Shown piece after piece: positions 1-9,046 of a stretch of DNA of 64,000 bases (its first letter is position 1; each line of letters opens with the position of its first letter). The stretch is taken from contig NZ_LQMT02000007.1 of assembly GCF_001620365.2 (NCBI RefSeq), positions 305,358-369,357 on the forward strand. Direction: 5' to 3'. A program made the position numbers and the translations under genes. The notes under the pieces were generated by a model, which did not search any database, was not told the origin of the DNA, and saw only the letters and a list, made by a program, of their open reading frames with translations. Source of the DNA: Amycolatopsis keratiniphila subsp. keratiniphila (lineage in GTDB: Bacteria; Actinomycetota; Actinomycetes; Mycobacteriales; Pseudonocardiaceae).

Positions 1-50
1 GACGACCGCGTCGGGCCGGGACTCGGAAAGGACTCCAGCCCGGCTTATCC

Positions 51-64
51 GGGCCTTTCGGCCC
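51..64. promoter_or_regulatory. Possible DosR-like box upstream of the DoxX gene
   Basis: GGGCCTTTCGGCCC matches 11 of 14 positions of the mycobacterial DosR core GGGACTWWAGTCCC and lies about 70 bp before the DoxX start. It is also a near-perfect inverted repeat. In 70% GC DNA such matches can arise by chance, so the support comes mainly from the nearby DevR/DevS genes. It could instead be a short hairpin. Confidence 0.3.
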
Positions 65-132
65 CAGAGAGGCGATCCAGGTCATTGAAGACTCGCATTC
101 AACCGACAAGGAACGAAGAACCAGGAGACATC

Positions 133-711
133 ATGGCAACGATCGATCGTGGGCAGCGCGAAACCACCGGTGTCCGCCACAACACGAAAGAAGCACACAC
201 TGGCGCCGTGAGCCTCGCCGTCCTCCGTATCACCACCGGTCTGCTGTTCCTGTGGGCTTTCGCGGACAAGACCTTCGGCCTCGGTTACGCGACGACCACC
301 CAGAACGCCTGGCTCAACGGCGGCTCGCCCACCAAGGGCTTCCTGAGCCGTGTCGACGTCGGCCCGTTCGCCGAAACCCTGCACTCCTGGGCGGGCACTT
401 GGTGGGCCGACTGGCTGTTCATGGCGGGCCTGTTCGGCATCGGCGTCGCCGTGACCCTCGGCATCGGACTGCGGCTCTCGGCCATCGCGGGCACGATCAT
501 GATGGCGCTCATGTGGGTGGCCGAATGGCCACTCGACCGCACGACCGCCGCGGGCGAGCCGACCATGTCGACCAACCCGCTCATCGAGTACCACGTCATC
601 TACGCGCTCGTCCTCATCGCCCTCGCCATGACCGCGGCGGGAAAGACCTTCGGCCTCGGCGAGCGATGGGCCCGGCTGCCGTTGGTCGAGCACCACAAGT
701 GGCTCCGCTGA
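133..711 (+). CDS. DoxX-like membrane protein
   Basis: This 192-residue protein has about four membrane segments, with the first beginning near the LAVLRITTGLLFLWAFADK stretch and a pair in the middle around the GLFGIGVAVTLGIGLRL run. The pattern fits the DoxX/TQO small subunit-like family, whose members are linked to redox balance or quinone-associated reactions. The substrate cannot be read from the sequence. The start was set at ATG 133, because AGGAGA lies 5-10 bases upstream, rather than at the earlier in-frame ATG at 85. It is followed by a strong terminator, so it is probably a single-gene unit. Its place beside arc genes and dormancy genes suggests expression in low-oxygen conditions, which is inference. 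Confidence 0.75.
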   Translation: MATIDRGQRETTGVRHNTKEAHTGAVSLAVLRITTGLLFLWAFADKTFGLGYATTTQNAWLNGGSPTKGFLSRVDVGPFAETLHSWAGTWWADWLFMAGLFGIGVAVTLGIGLRLSAIAGTIMMALMWVAEWPLDRTTAAGEPTMSTNPLIEYHVIYALVLIALAMTAAGKTFGLGERWARLPLVEHHKWLR

Positions 712-732
712 GCCGAATACGGAATCAAGTGC

Positions 733-765
733 GGCGGACGGCACGGGACGTGCCGTCCGCCTTTT
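733..765 (+). terminator. Rho-independent terminator after the DoxX gene
   Basis: A perfect 13-bp stem (GGCGGACGGCACG at 733-745 with its complement at 749-761) has a GGA loop and is followed by TTTT. It separates the DoxX gene from the arginine operon. Confidence 0.9.
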
Positions 766-822
766 CCGCGTGTGCACCTCGCCCTGGTATTCGGGGCGAA
801 CCGCCGAATGGCCCGCAAGACG

Positions 823-836
823 CGGACCTAAGCCCC
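823..836. promoter_or_regulatory. Possible DosR-like box upstream of the arginine operon
   Basis: CGGACCTAAGCCCC matches 11 of 14 positions of the DosR core and keeps the central TAAG. It lies about 66 bp before the antiporter start, a reasonable place for an activator site. The match is suggestive only. Confidence 0.33.
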
Positions 837-901
837 ATGGCGCCGCCGGATCGAACGTAGATCCTTTACCTGGAAACACGAACGAAGGATCGGAAAGACC
901 G

Positions 902-2389
902 ATGGCACAACAGGAACAACCGGGGGATCCCGACAGAGCGGCGCGCCCGGCGGGCGGCAAGGAGTTCTCGAACCGGTTCGGCTTGCCGACCGCGACGGCG
1001 TTGGTGGTCGGTTCGATCATCGGCACGGGCGTGTTCGCCCTGCCCTTGTCCTTGGCTCCGTATGGCTTGTCGAGTCTTCTGGCCTTCGCCCTGGTCACGA
1101 TCGGCGCCTTGGCTCTGGGTTTGGTGTTCGGTTGGCTCAACAAACGTGTGCCGGGCTCGGGCGGGCCTTACTTGTACGCACGAGACGCCTTCGGCGACTT
1201 CGGCGGCTTCGTCACCGCCTGGGCCTATTGGCTGACCGCCTGGGTGGGCAACGCCGGGATCGCGGTCGCCTGGGTCGGGTACGTGGAAGTGTTCGTCAAC
1301 ACCGACCACAACCCGTGGTGGTCGATCGCCATCGCGCTGATCGGCCTGTGGCTGCCCGCCGCGATCAACATCTCCGGCGTCCGGAACCTGGCGTGGTTCC
1401 AGATCGTCACCACGATCCTCAAATTCGTGCCGCTGGTGTTCATGGCGACCATCGGACTGTTCTTCATCAAGGCCGAGAACCTCGGTTCGTTCAATCCCAG
1501 CGGGTTGTCGTGGGTGGGGGCCATCTCCGCGGCGGCCGCGATCGCCCTGTTCAGCTACCTCGGCCTGGAAACCGCCTCGGTGGCCGCCGGACGCGTCCGC
1601 GAGCCGCGGCGCAACGTGTCGAGGGCGACCGTGCTCGGCACCCTCGTCTGCGCGGTCGTCTACGTATTGGGGACCGTCACGGTGTTCGGCACGGTCGGAC
1701 AGCAGGCGCTGGTCGACTCCACCTCACCGTTCTCGGATTCGGCCACAGCCATCTTCGGGGCGAGCTGGGCCGGGCAGGCCATGGCCGTGGTGGCGATCGT
1801 CTCCGGGCTCGGGTGCTTGAACGGCTGGACGTTGATCTGCGCCGAAATGCCGATGGCCGCCGCCCGTGACCGGCTGTTCCCGACCCAGTTCGCCAAACTG
1901 AGCAAGAAGGAGATACCGGTCTTCGGCATCGTGGCCGCCACCGTGCTGGCGTCGGTGCTCACGGCTTTCGGCTACTGGAACTTCCAGTCCGTGTTCACCA
2001 ATGTGGTGCTGCTGGGTGTGTTCACCGCGGTGATCCCCTACCTGTACTCCGCCGCCGCGCATCTCTACTGGTTGATCGTCCAGGGTCGCGCGCTGAACTG
2101 GCCGCATCTGATCCGCGATCTGATCGTGACCGCCTTCGCGCTGCTCTTCAGCTTCTGGGCCCTGGCAGGCAGCGGTTACCAGGCGGTGTACTACGGAGTG
2201 TTCGCCTTCTTCCTCGGTATTCCCGTCTACGTTTGGATGAAATCCCAGCGCAAGGAGTACGGCGAAACCCCCGTCTCCCCCATCCGCTACCCCGCGGACA
2301 GCCCCTATTTCCTCTCCCCCAACGGAAACAACGGCGCGAGCGTCGAGAACGCCCCCACGTCGCCGTCCGAAACGCAGGAGCAGTCATGA
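902..2389 (+). CDS. APC-family amino acid antiporter, probable arginine/ornithine exchanger
   Basis: The 495-residue protein is an APC-superfamily transporter with about twelve membrane segments. The [12 protein letters not shown] motif near residues 37-48 is the helix-1 substrate-binding signature of this superfamily. It is the first gene of a unit with arcA, arcB and arcC, so it most likely imports arginine and exports ornithine (the ArcD role), although by family it is closer to basic amino acid/polyamine antiporters. The start at ATG 902 follows a purine-rich AAGGATCGGAAAG stretch, and the longer reading frame upstream crosses the intergenic region. Its stop overlaps the arcA start by four bases (ATGA), which implies translational coupling. 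Confidence 0.85.
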   Translation: MAQQEQPGDPDRAARPAGGKEFSNRFGLPTATALVVGSIIGTGVFALPLSLAPYGLSSLLAFALVTIGALALGLVFGWLNKRVPGSGGPYLYARDAFGDFGGFVTAWAYWLTAWVGNAGIAVAWVGYVEVFVNTDHNPWWSIAIALIGLWLPAAINISGVRNLAWFQIVTTILKFVPLVFMATIGLFFIKAENLGSFNPSGLSWVGAISAAAAIALFSYLGLETASVAAGRVREPRRNVSRATVLGTLVCAVVYVLGTVTVFGTVGQQALVDSTSPFSDSATAIFGASWAGQAMAVVAIVSGLGCLNGWTLICAEMPMAAARDRLFPTQFAKLSKKEIPVFGIVAATVLASVLTAFGYWNFQSVFTNVVLLGVFTAVIPYLYSAAAHLYWLIVQGRALNWPHLIRDLIVTAFALLFSFWALAGSGYQAVYYGVFAFFLGIPVYVWMKSQRKEYGETPVSPIRYPADSPYFLSPNGNNGASVENAPTSPSETQEQS

Positions 2390-3606
2390 CTTTCGCCGTT
2401 CATTCGGAGGTCGGCCGGCTTCGGCAGGCCATCGTGCACCGCCCCGGCCTCGAACTCAGCCGGTTGACCCCTCGCAACATCGGCGAACTGCTCTTCGACG
2501 ACGTCCTCTGGGCAAAGAAGGCGAAGCAGGAACACGACGCGTTCGCCGAGGCCCTGCGGGACAAAGGCGTCCGCGTGCACTACTACGGCCAGTTGCTGGC
2601 GGAGACGCTCGCACTGCCCGAGGGCCGGGCGTTCGTGCTGGACCGCGTGTGCACCCCCGAAATCCTCGGCCCGGCGCTGGTCGCGCCACTGCGGGCCCTG
2701 TTCGACGACCTCGACGGCGAGCATCTGTCCGAGTACCTGGTGGGCGGAGTCCTCAAAGCCGACCTTTCCCCGCTGCGAGCGCGGAGTCTTCGATGGGACA
2801 CCCTCGCCGCCGACGACTTCGTCCTCCCGCCGTTGCCCAATCACCTGTTCCAGCGTGACGATTCCTGCTGGGTGTACCGCGGTGTCTCGATCAACCCGAT
2901 GGCGAAACCCGCCCGGCAACGCGAATCCCTGCATACCCGAGCCATCTACCGCCACCATCCGATGTTCGCCGGGGCCGGATTCCACACCTATTACGGTGAT
3001 GACGACGTCAGTCACCAGCCTGCCACGATCGAAGGCGGTGACGTGCACGTCCTCGGCGAGGGTGCCGTCCTCATCGGAATGGGAGAGCGCACCACGCCCA
3101 TGGCCGTGGAGATCCTCGCCAAGGCGCTGTTCTCGTCCGGACAGGCACACACCGTCGTCGCCGTGGAGCTTCCGCACTCCCACGCCACGATGCACCTGGA
3201 CACGGTGATGAGCATGGTCGACCGCGCCACCTTCGCGGTCTACCCCTACTTCGACCGCGGCGCCCGCAGCTGGACCATCACCGCGGGCGAAGAACCCTCC
3301 ACGTTGAGCGTGAACGCCAACGAGAATCTCTGGCACGCCCTCGCCGAAGTCCTGAAAGTCCCCGAGGTCACCCTGCTCAGCACCGACGAGGACATCCGGG
3401 CCGCCGAGCGGGAGCAATGGGACGACGGCACGAACTACCTCGCCGTCGCACCGGGGGTCGTCCTCGGTTACGAACGCAACGTCGCCACCAACACCATGCT
3501 GCGCAAACGCGGCATCGAAGTCGTCACCATCGCCGGAAGCGAACTGGGACGCGGCCGTGGCGGCCCTCGCTGCATGACCTGCCCGATCGACCGCGACCCG
3601 AGCTGA
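2386..3606 (+). CDS. arcA: Arginine deiminase
   Basis: ArcA hydrolyses arginine to citrulline and ammonia in the cytoplasm, the first step of the arginine deiminase route to ATP. The protein has 406 residues, normal for the family. Visible landmarks are the QRDD segment (family FTRD), the [11 protein letters not shown] motif, the [10 protein letters not shown] motif with the catalytic His, and the C-terminal GGPRCM with catalytic Cys396. The ATG at 2386 lies inside the antiporter stop (ATGA overlap) and has CAGGAGCAG just upstream. The next gene, ornithine carbamoyltransferase, begins 11 bp downstream, giving the order transporter-arcA-arcB-arcC. Identity is very secure. Confidence 0.95.
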   Translation: MTFAVHSEVGRLRQAIVHRPGLELSRLTPRNIGELLFDDVLWAKKAKQEHDAFAEALRDKGVRVHYYGQLLAETLALPEGRAFVLDRVCTPEILGPALVAPLRALFDDLDGEHLSEYLVGGVLKADLSPLRARSLRWDTLAADDFVLPPLPNHLFQRDDSCWVYRGVSINPMAKPARQRESLHTRAIYRHHPMFAGAGFHTYYGDDDVSHQPATIEGGDVHVLGEGAVLIGMGERTTPMAVEILAKALFSSGQAHTVVAVELPHSHATMHLDTVMSMVDRATFAVYPYFDRGARSWTITAGEEPSTLSVNANENLWHALAEVLKVPEVTLLSTDEDIRAAEREQWDDGTNYLAVAPGVVLGYERNVATNTMLRKRGIEVVTIAGSELGRGRGGPRCMTCPIDRDPS

Positions 3607-3617
3607 ACGGATCTCCC

Positions 3618-4619
3618 ATGGCTTTCAACCTGCGCAACCGCAGCTACCTCACCGAACTCGACTTCACCAAGGAAGAGCTCGTCTTCCTGCTCGACCTCGC
3701 CGCGCAGCTCAAATCCGCGGCCTACGCCGGAATCGCGCAGAACCGGCTGGTGGGCAAGCATCTGGCGCTCATCTTCGAAAAGGCCTCCACCCGGACGCGA
3801 TGCGCGTTCGAGGTCGCCGCCGCCGAGGAAGGGGCGACCACGACCTACCTGGGCCCCCAGGACGCCCACTTGGGACACAAGGAATCCGCCCGTGACACCG
3901 CTCGCGTGCTCGGCCGCATGTACGACGGGATCGAATACCGTGGCCACGAGCAGGCCACCGTCGAAGAGCTGGCCAAGCACTCCGGCGTACCCGTCTACAA
4001 TGGACTCACCGCGACGAGTCACCCCACGCAGTCGCTGTGCGACGTGTTCACCATGCGCGAGCACAGCTCGAAACCCCTGCCGGAGATCGCTTTCTGCTAC
4101 CTCGGCGACACCCGGAACAACGTCGCCCGCTCCCTGCTCGCGATGGGCGCCAAACTCGGCATGGACGTCCGGCTGGCCGGACCACGCGGACTTTGGCCGG
4201 ACGAAGAGTACCTGGCGACCTGTCTACGGGAAGGCGCGGCCAGCGGGGCCAGGATCACCGTCACCGATGACGTCGAGGAGGCCGTGGCGGGCGCGGACTT
4301 CATCTACACCGATGTCTGGGTATCCATGGGCGAACCCGCCGGCACCTGGCACGAGCGGGTCGAGTTGCTGGCGCCGTACCAGGTCACGGCCAAGATGCTC
4401 AGCGCCACCGGTAACCCCGGCGTCCGGTTCCTGCACTGCCTGCCCGCGCTGCACGACCGCGAGACCGAGGTGGGAACCGAAGCGTTCAAGGAATTCGGGC
4501 TGGACGGTGTCGAAGTCACCGACGAGGTCTTCGAATCCCCGGCGTCGCTGGTGTTCGAACAGGCGGAGAACCGGATGCACACCATCAAGGCGATCCTGGT
4601 CGCCACGCTGGGGAGCTGA
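3618..4619 (+). CDS. arcB: Ornithine carbamoyltransferase, catabolic by context
   Basis: This 333-residue enzyme interconverts citrulline plus phosphate with ornithine plus carbamoyl phosphate. The carbamoyl-phosphate binding loop STRTR is at residues 57-61, the HPTQ motif lies near residue 135 and HCLPALHD near residue 272. Sequence alone does not separate the anabolic (ArgF) from the catabolic (ArcB) form. Its position between arginine deiminase and carbamate kinase argues for the catabolic direction. The ATG at 3618 was chosen because it is the first in-frame start after the arcA stop and matches the usual N-terminus of the family. It ends 2 bp before arcC. Confidence 0.93.
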   Translation: MAFNLRNRSYLTELDFTKEELVFLLDLAAQLKSAAYAGIAQNRLVGKHLALIFEKASTRTRCAFEVAAAEEGATTTYLGPQDAHLGHKESARDTARVLGRMYDGIEYRGHEQATVEELAKHSGVPVYNGLTATSHPTQSLCDVFTMREHSSKPLPEIAFCYLGDTRNNVARSLLAMGAKLGMDVRLAGPRGLWPDEEYLATCLREGAASGARITVTDDVEEAVAGADFIYTDVWVSMGEPAGTWHERVELLAPYQVTAKMLSATGNPGVRFLHCLPALHDRETEVGTEAFKEFGLDGVEVTDEVFESPASLVFEQAENRMHTIKAILVATLGS

Positions 4620-4621
4620 CC

Positions 4622-5542
4622 GTGCGGATTCTCGTCGCGCTGGGCGGCAATGCCCTGCTGCGCCGCGGTGAACGGCCGGACGCCGACCTCCAGCAGGTCA
4701 ACGTACTCGCCGCCGCCGAGGCACTCGCGGAACTCGCCACCGAACACGAAGTCGTACTCACCCACGGAAACGGCCCTCAAGTGGGGATGCTGGCCTTGGA
4801 AAGTGCGGCAGACCCCGCACTGACCCGGCCGTATCCACTCGACGTCCTCGGCGCGCAGACCCAGGGCATGATCGGCTACCTCCTCGGTCAGGCGCTGCGG
4901 AACGTCGTACCCGGTAGGCAGGTCGCCACGCTGATGACGCAGACGCTCGTCTCCGTCGCCGATCCCGCGTTCGGCGAACCCACCAAGTTCGTCGGCCCGG
5001 TCTACGGTGAGGAGCAGTCCGCCGCGCTGGCCGCCGAGCGTGACTGGACCATCCGCCGGGACGGCTCGTCCTGGCGCAGGGTGGTCCCCTCGCCAAGACC
5101 GCAGCGCGTGGTGGAGACTCCGGTGATCCGCGCGCTCGTCGAGTCAGGCACGATCGTGGTCTGCGCCGGCGGGGGCGGTGTTCCCGTCGTACGGGACGAA
5201 CACACCGGACGATTGCGGGGGGTCGAAGCCGTCGTCGACAAGGACCAGACCGCCGCGCTGCTCGCCGAAGCCCTGGACGCCGACGCGCTCCTGCTGCTCA
5301 CCGACGTGCACGCGGTCATCGACGACTATGGCACCCCGCACGCCACTCCGATCCACCACACCACTCCGGCACGGCTACGGTCCCGTGATTTCCCGGCCGG
5401 TTCGATGGGCCCGAAGGTCGACGCCGCCTGCCGCTTCGTCGAACTCACCGGCAACACCGCCGCCATCGGCGCCTTGGACTCGCCCGCCGCGATGCTGCGG
5501 GGCACCGAAGGCACCGTCATCACTCCCGACGGCAAGGTGTGA
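4622..5542 (+). CDS. arcC: Carbamate kinase
   Basis: ArcC transfers the phosphate of carbamoyl phosphate to ADP, giving ATP, CO2 and ammonia. This is the energy-yielding step of the pathway. The 306-residue length is standard. The N-terminus shows the LGGNALL nucleotide-site motif of the amino-acid kinase fold, THGNGPQVG follows near residue 45, and CAGGGGVPV lies near residue 182. Translation starts at GTG 4622, two bases after the arcB stop. The gene completes an unbroken four-gene unit. Confidence 0.94.
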   Translation: MRILVALGGNALLRRGERPDADLQQVNVLAAAEALAELATEHEVVLTHGNGPQVGMLALESAADPALTRPYPLDVLGAQTQGMIGYLLGQALRNVVPGRQVATLMTQTLVSVADPAFGEPTKFVGPVYGEEQSAALAAERDWTIRRDGSSWRRVVPSPRPQRVVETPVIRALVESGTIVVCAGGGGVPVVRDEHTGRLRGVEAVVDKDQTAALLAEALDADALLLLTDVHAVIDDYGTPHATPIHHTTPARLRSRDFPAGSMGPKVDAACRFVELTGNTAAIGALDSPAAMLRGTEGTVITPDGKV

Positions 5543-5721
5543 GCGCCGGGCAACGGCGCGTCTCGGACGTGGCGTGCCCGTGAGGACCGAACCCCGTTGA
5601 AGGGCGTGGGGGGGTGGCGGACGGCCGCGCACGCGAGCATCCGGTACGCAGGCCGTTGGTCCCGCCATCGGGGTTCCTCGGCCCCTTCTGCACGAAGGAG
5701 CCGGCGAGCAAGGTTTTCCCC

Positions 5722-6201
5722 ATGGACAACGACTTCGAGGAAAAGGATCGACCTGCTGTCAACGGAGCACGGCTGTGGGCGGGCGGGGCCGCGACGGCGG
5801 TGACCGCCGCCCTGGCCGCGATCGTCGGGATCCTGATCGCGCGCGGCCTGGTCAAAGTCGCCGTGCTGGCCCCCAGCCGCGAAGGTGCGTGGGGTGGCGC
5901 GAGCAGCCTCACCTACTCCCTAGCGTCTGCGGCCATCGCACTCGCGGCGACCGCTCTGCTGCACCTCCTGCTGCTCACCGCACCGAAGCCCCGGACGTTC
6001 TTCGGCTGGATCATGATGCTGTTCACCGCGATCGCCGTCGTGATCCCGCTCAGCCTGGGTGCCGCACTGGACGCACGTCTCGCGACGGCGATCATCAACC
6101 TGGCCATCGGGCTCGCCATCACGATCACGCTCTCCGGCGTCGCGGGTTCGGCCATCCGATCGCGGCGAACGACCGGATCGTTCGAGCACGAAGCACCCTG
6201 A
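5722..6201 (+). CDS. DUF6069-like four-helix membrane protein
   Basis: The 159-residue protein has about four hydrophobic segments: an N-terminal one around AAIVGILIARGLVKVAVLAP, two in the middle and one near the C-terminus. It fits a small actinobacterial integral membrane family (DUF6069). No catalytic motif is visible and the function is unknown. ATG 5722 was chosen because the hydrophobic core follows a short charged leader. The longer frame runs upstream without a ribosome site. The cupin gene follows 51 bp later and may share its transcript. Confidence 0.6.
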   Translation: MDNDFEEKDRPAVNGARLWAGGAATAVTAALAAIVGILIARGLVKVAVLAPSREGAWGGASSLTYSLASAAIALAATALLHLLLLTAPKPRTFFGWIMMLFTAIAVVIPLSLGAALDARLATAIINLAIGLAITITLSGVAGSAIRSRRTTGSFEHEAP

Positions 6202-6252
6202 CGCACGGCCCGTCCCCGGGGCGGGCCGCCTTCAAAGGAATGGAGGAAAACC

Positions 6253-6606
6253 ATGACAGCGCGCGAAACAATGAGCGGGCGTCCCGAGGTCGCGGACGTC
6301 GGCGTCCTGGCCGCCGAACTGCTCCAGCAGGCCCGCGAACACCGCTCACGGCGTGCCGCCAGGACCCTGGTGGCAGGCAACTCTCAACGGGTCACCCTCA
6401 TCGCGCTGGCCGAGGGCGCCGAGCTGGCGGAGCACGACTCGCCCCCGGCCGCCACCCTCCACGTCATCACCGGAAGCGTTCGCCTGAGCACCCACGACCA
6501 CGACCGGCTCCTCGACCGCGGTCAGCTGACCGCCATCCCACCCGAGCGGCACCGCCTGACGGCGTTCCTCGACAGCGCCGTCCTGCTCACCGTCGCGCTC
6601 CACTGA
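6253..6606 (+). CDS. Small cupin-domain protein
   Basis: A 117-residue single-cupin protein. The central part (LHVITGSVRLSTHDHDRL, then RGQLTAIPPERHRLTAF) has the glycine, proline and histidine spacing of a cupin barrel. Small cupins of this size often act as metal-binding sensors or as redox or sugar-related accessory proteins, and no substrate can be assigned. A strong ribosome site GGAGG lies 7 bases before ATG 6253. It is convergent with the PNPOx-like gene, 8 bp away. Confidence 0.72.
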   Translation: MTARETMSGRPEVADVGVLAAELLQQAREHRSRRAARTLVAGNSQRVTLIALAEGAELAEHDSPPAATLHVITGSVRLSTHDHDRLLDRGQLTAIPPERHRLTAFLDSAVLLTVALH

Positions 6607-6614
6607 GCATCCGG

Positions 6615-7037
6615 TCAGGCGGTGGTGGTCACCGGCTCGCGCAGACGTCGTCCGGTCACCTTCTCCACCTCGATCCGGATGAAATGGTCGCGGCGGCCGT
6701 CGACCCAAGGCTCCAGCCATGTCCCGGACACGTCCACAAGCTCGGCGACGTCCGTGATCAAGTTCGCGTGGCCGACGACGGTCACACTCCATCCGATCCG
6801 CAGATCGGGATCCAGTTCGTCGGCCTGAAAGGCCACCACGGTGTTGCCGGTCGCGGCGGCCAGTTTCGCCCCACCGGCGACCCGGATCACGACGTGGTCC
6901 CGCTTCACCCGGAAGTTGACCGGCTGCACCGCCGGCAAAGCGTCCTCGACGAAGACCAGCCGACCCACCCGCACCGTCCGCAGAAGGCCAAGGCACTGCT
7001 CGCGGTCCAGGACCTCGAGCTGTTGTCGATTCGCCAC
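6615..7037 (-). CDS. PNPOx-like flavin/deazaflavin-binding split-barrel protein (Rv0080-type)
   Basis: The 140-residue protein has the split-barrel pattern of the pyridoxamine 5'-phosphate oxidase-like superfamily, including VGRLVFVEDALPAVQPVNF near residues 25-43. This matches the actinobacterial subfamily to which the DosR-regulated Rv0080 belongs. It probably binds a flavin or F420-type cofactor, with the substrate unknown. I set the start at GTG 7037 because GGGGAG sits 5 bases upstream. An extension to 7067 has no ribosome site. It is divergent from the DevS gene across an intergenic region with a DosR-like palindrome. Confidence 0.78.
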   Translation of the reverse strand: MANRQQLEVLDREQCLGLLRTVRVGRLVFVEDALPAVQPVNFRVKRDHVVIRVAGGAKLAAATGNTVVAFQADELDPDLRIGWSVTVVGHANLITDVAELVDVSGTWLEPWVDGRRDHFIRIEVEKVTGRRLREPVTTTA

Positions 7038-7106
7038 GATAACTCCCCTGAAGACGATGAAGAACAAGCACTTTCGAGCATGACCGCCGGTTCGCGCCGC
7101 CGGTCA

Positions 7107-7120
7107 GGGCCGGAGGTCCC
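7107..7120. promoter_or_regulatory. Possible DosR-like box between the PNPOx-like and devS genes
   Basis: GGGCCGGAGGTCCC (10 of 14 positions of the DosR core) lies between two divergent genes, 70 bp from one start and about 100 bp from the other. One site could serve both. Confidence 0.3.
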
Positions 7121-7221
7121 GGTCTGCGAGGTCCATCGGCGATGACCGTGTTGTCAGTCGCAGCTCCGAAGCGGGTAGCCGTGATTCAATGGGTCACGCA
7201 CTCGCTGCGGTGGAGGACAGT

Positions 7222-9012
7222 GTGCCTGAACACGACATCCGAGCGGATCCCCCGACCATCCCCGTCGATCCGCTTCAGTTCCCCGACACCGGCCGGTTGA
7301 AACTCGACCAGGCGATCGACGTACTGCTGGAACACGCCCGCACCGTCCGTGACACCCAGGAGCGCCTGCGGTCCTTGTTGCGGGCCAGTCATGTCGTGGC
7401 TTCCCACGTCGACCTGTCGCGCGTGCTGCGGCATGTCGTCGACGCGGCGAAGGATCTGGTCAACGCCCGCTACGCGGCGCTGGGCGTCCTCGGACCGGAC
7501 GGAACGGTGGACGAGTTCGTATACAGCGGCCTCGACGATCAGCGCGCCGCCCGGATCGGGCACCCGCCCCACGGCCAGGGCATCCTCGGCCTGCTCATCA
7601 CCGAACCCCGCCCGATCCGCCTCACCGACCTGTCCACTCATCCCGCATCGGCGGGCTTCCCACCCGGCCACCCGCCGATGCGGTCCTTTCTCGGAGTACC
7701 TCTGCTCGTCCGCGGCCAGGCGTTCGGAAACCTCTACCTGGCCGACAAACAGGACGAGGACGAATTCAGCGCCGACGACGAGCAGCTTCTGCTCTCGCTC
7801 GCCGGGTTCGCCGCCGTGGCCATCGACAACGCGCACCTCTATGAGGAAGCCCAGCGCCGCGCGGCGTGGCAACGCTCCAGCGCCGAGATCACCGCAGCCC
7901 TGCTCGCGGGCACCGAAACCGAAGACGTGCTGCGCCTGATCGCCGCCAAAGCCCACGAGGTCGCCCGCGCCGATCTCGCCGCCGTCGTCCTTCCGGTGGA
8001 CGGAACCGGCGTGCTGACGGTGCAGGCGGCCGCCGGCGAGGACGATGTGGCGGGTTTGGTCGGCCGGCGGTTGGACACCGAGAACTCCTTGTGCGAGCTG
8101 GCCATGACCGGCTCGCAACCGCTCCTCAGTGAGGACTTGAGCAAGGACGAGCGTGGTCCGTTGTCCGACGAGACGTGGGCAGGCAAGGCCGGGCCCGGCA
8201 TGGTCGCCCCGCTGATGGCCCCTGACCGGCCACCGACCGGCGTGCTGGTCGTGGCCAACGCTCCTGGCCGTCGCGGCTTCCACGAGCGCGACCTCGAAAT
8301 GCTCGCGGCCTTCGCCTCCCAGGCCGCCTTGGCCCAGCAACTCGCACAGCACCGTACGCACTCCGAGGAGCTCCAACTTCTCGAGGAGCGCGATCGCATC
8401 GCCCGCGACCTGCACGATCACGTCATCCAAGAGGTCTTCGCCACCGGTCTGTCCCTGAGCAACCTCGCCTCGGCCGTCGACTCGGGCCAGCGAGACCGTG
8501 TGCTGGCGGTCGTGCACAAACTCGATCAGGTCGTGAGCGAAATTCGCGGCACCATCTTCAATCTGCATGCCCCGATGGGAGCGGGCGGGGACGCCGAGCA
8601 CAGTTTGCGCAGGGCGCTCTCCGAGATCGCCCGGACCACCACCGACTCGCTCGGCTTCACCCCAGTTCTGCGACTCGACGGCCCGCTCGACACTCTCGTG
8701 CCGGCCCGGCTCGCGGTAGATCTTTCCGCGGTCGTCCGCGAAGCCCTCTCGAACATCGCCCGCCACGCCCACGCGACCACCGCCACCGTGCAGGTCTCCG
8801 CGACGCCCACCACGCTCACAGCCCGCGTCGAGGACGACGGACACGGCCTCGGCGACACCACCCGCCGTAGCGGCCTGGCCAACCTCCGCGCCCGCGCGGA
8901 GAAACACGGCGGCGACCTCAGCATCGACAGCGCTCCCGGCCAGGGCACGATCCTGAACTGGACGGTGCCGCTGCCCCACGGTGACCCGACGGCGCCAGGC
9001 TCGAGTAATTAG
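7222..9012 (+). CDS. devS: DevS/DosS-like haem-GAF sensor histidine kinase
   Basis: The order is GAF-A (about 60-210), GAF-B (about 220-380), HisKA_3 (about 388-455) and HATPase_c (C-terminal), as in mycobacterial DevS/DosS. From the GTG at 7222 the GAF-A segment HPPMRSFLGVP starts at His150 and a Tyr (NLYL) is at 172. This is the same 22-residue spacing as haem ligand His149 and distal Tyr171 of DosS. The phospho-acceptor is the first His of LHDH, near residue 398. GTG 7222 has GGAGG 5 bases upstream; the earlier ATG at 7189 has none. Length is 596 residues. It should sense O2/NO/CO or redox state and phosphorylate the DevR-like protein encoded 1.2 kb away. Confidence 0.9.
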   Translation: MPEHDIRADPPTIPVDPLQFPDTGRLKLDQAIDVLLEHARTVRDTQERLRSLLRASHVVASHVDLSRVLRHVVDAAKDLVNARYAALGVLGPDGTVDEFVYSGLDDQRAARIGHPPHGQGILGLLITEPRPIRLTDLSTHPASAGFPPGHPPMRSFLGVPLLVRGQAFGNLYLADKQDEDEFSADDEQLLLSLAGFAAVAIDNAHLYEEAQRRAAWQRSSAEITAALLAGTETEDVLRLIAAKAHEVARADLAAVVLPVDGTGVLTVQAAAGEDDVAGLVGRRLDTENSLCELAMTGSQPLLSEDLSKDERGPLSDETWAGKAGPGMVAPLMAPDRPPTGVLVVANAPGRRGFHERDLEMLAAFASQAALAQQLAQHRTHSEELQLLEERDRIARDLHDHVIQEVFATGLSLSNLASAVDSGQRDRVLAVVHKLDQVVSEIRGTIFNLHAPMGAGGDAEHSLRRALSEIARTTTDSLGFTPVLRLDGPLDTLVPARLAVDLSAVVREALSNIARHAHATTATVQVSATPTTLTARVEDDGHGLGDTTRRSGLANLRARAEKHGGDLSIDSAPGQGTILNWTVPLPHGDPTAPGSSN

Positions 9013-9046
9013 CCCTTTCCGGCAACCGGACACAAGGTGTCGACGA

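Noticed and set aside
82..1143. 353-codon minus-strand frame opposite the DoxX and antiporter genes
   Set aside because: It crosses a strong plus-strand terminator and has low-complexity composition.
7189..7221. ATG 7189 as the devS start
   Set aside because: No ribosome site precedes it, while GTG 7222 has GGAGG five bases upstream and matches DosS numbering.
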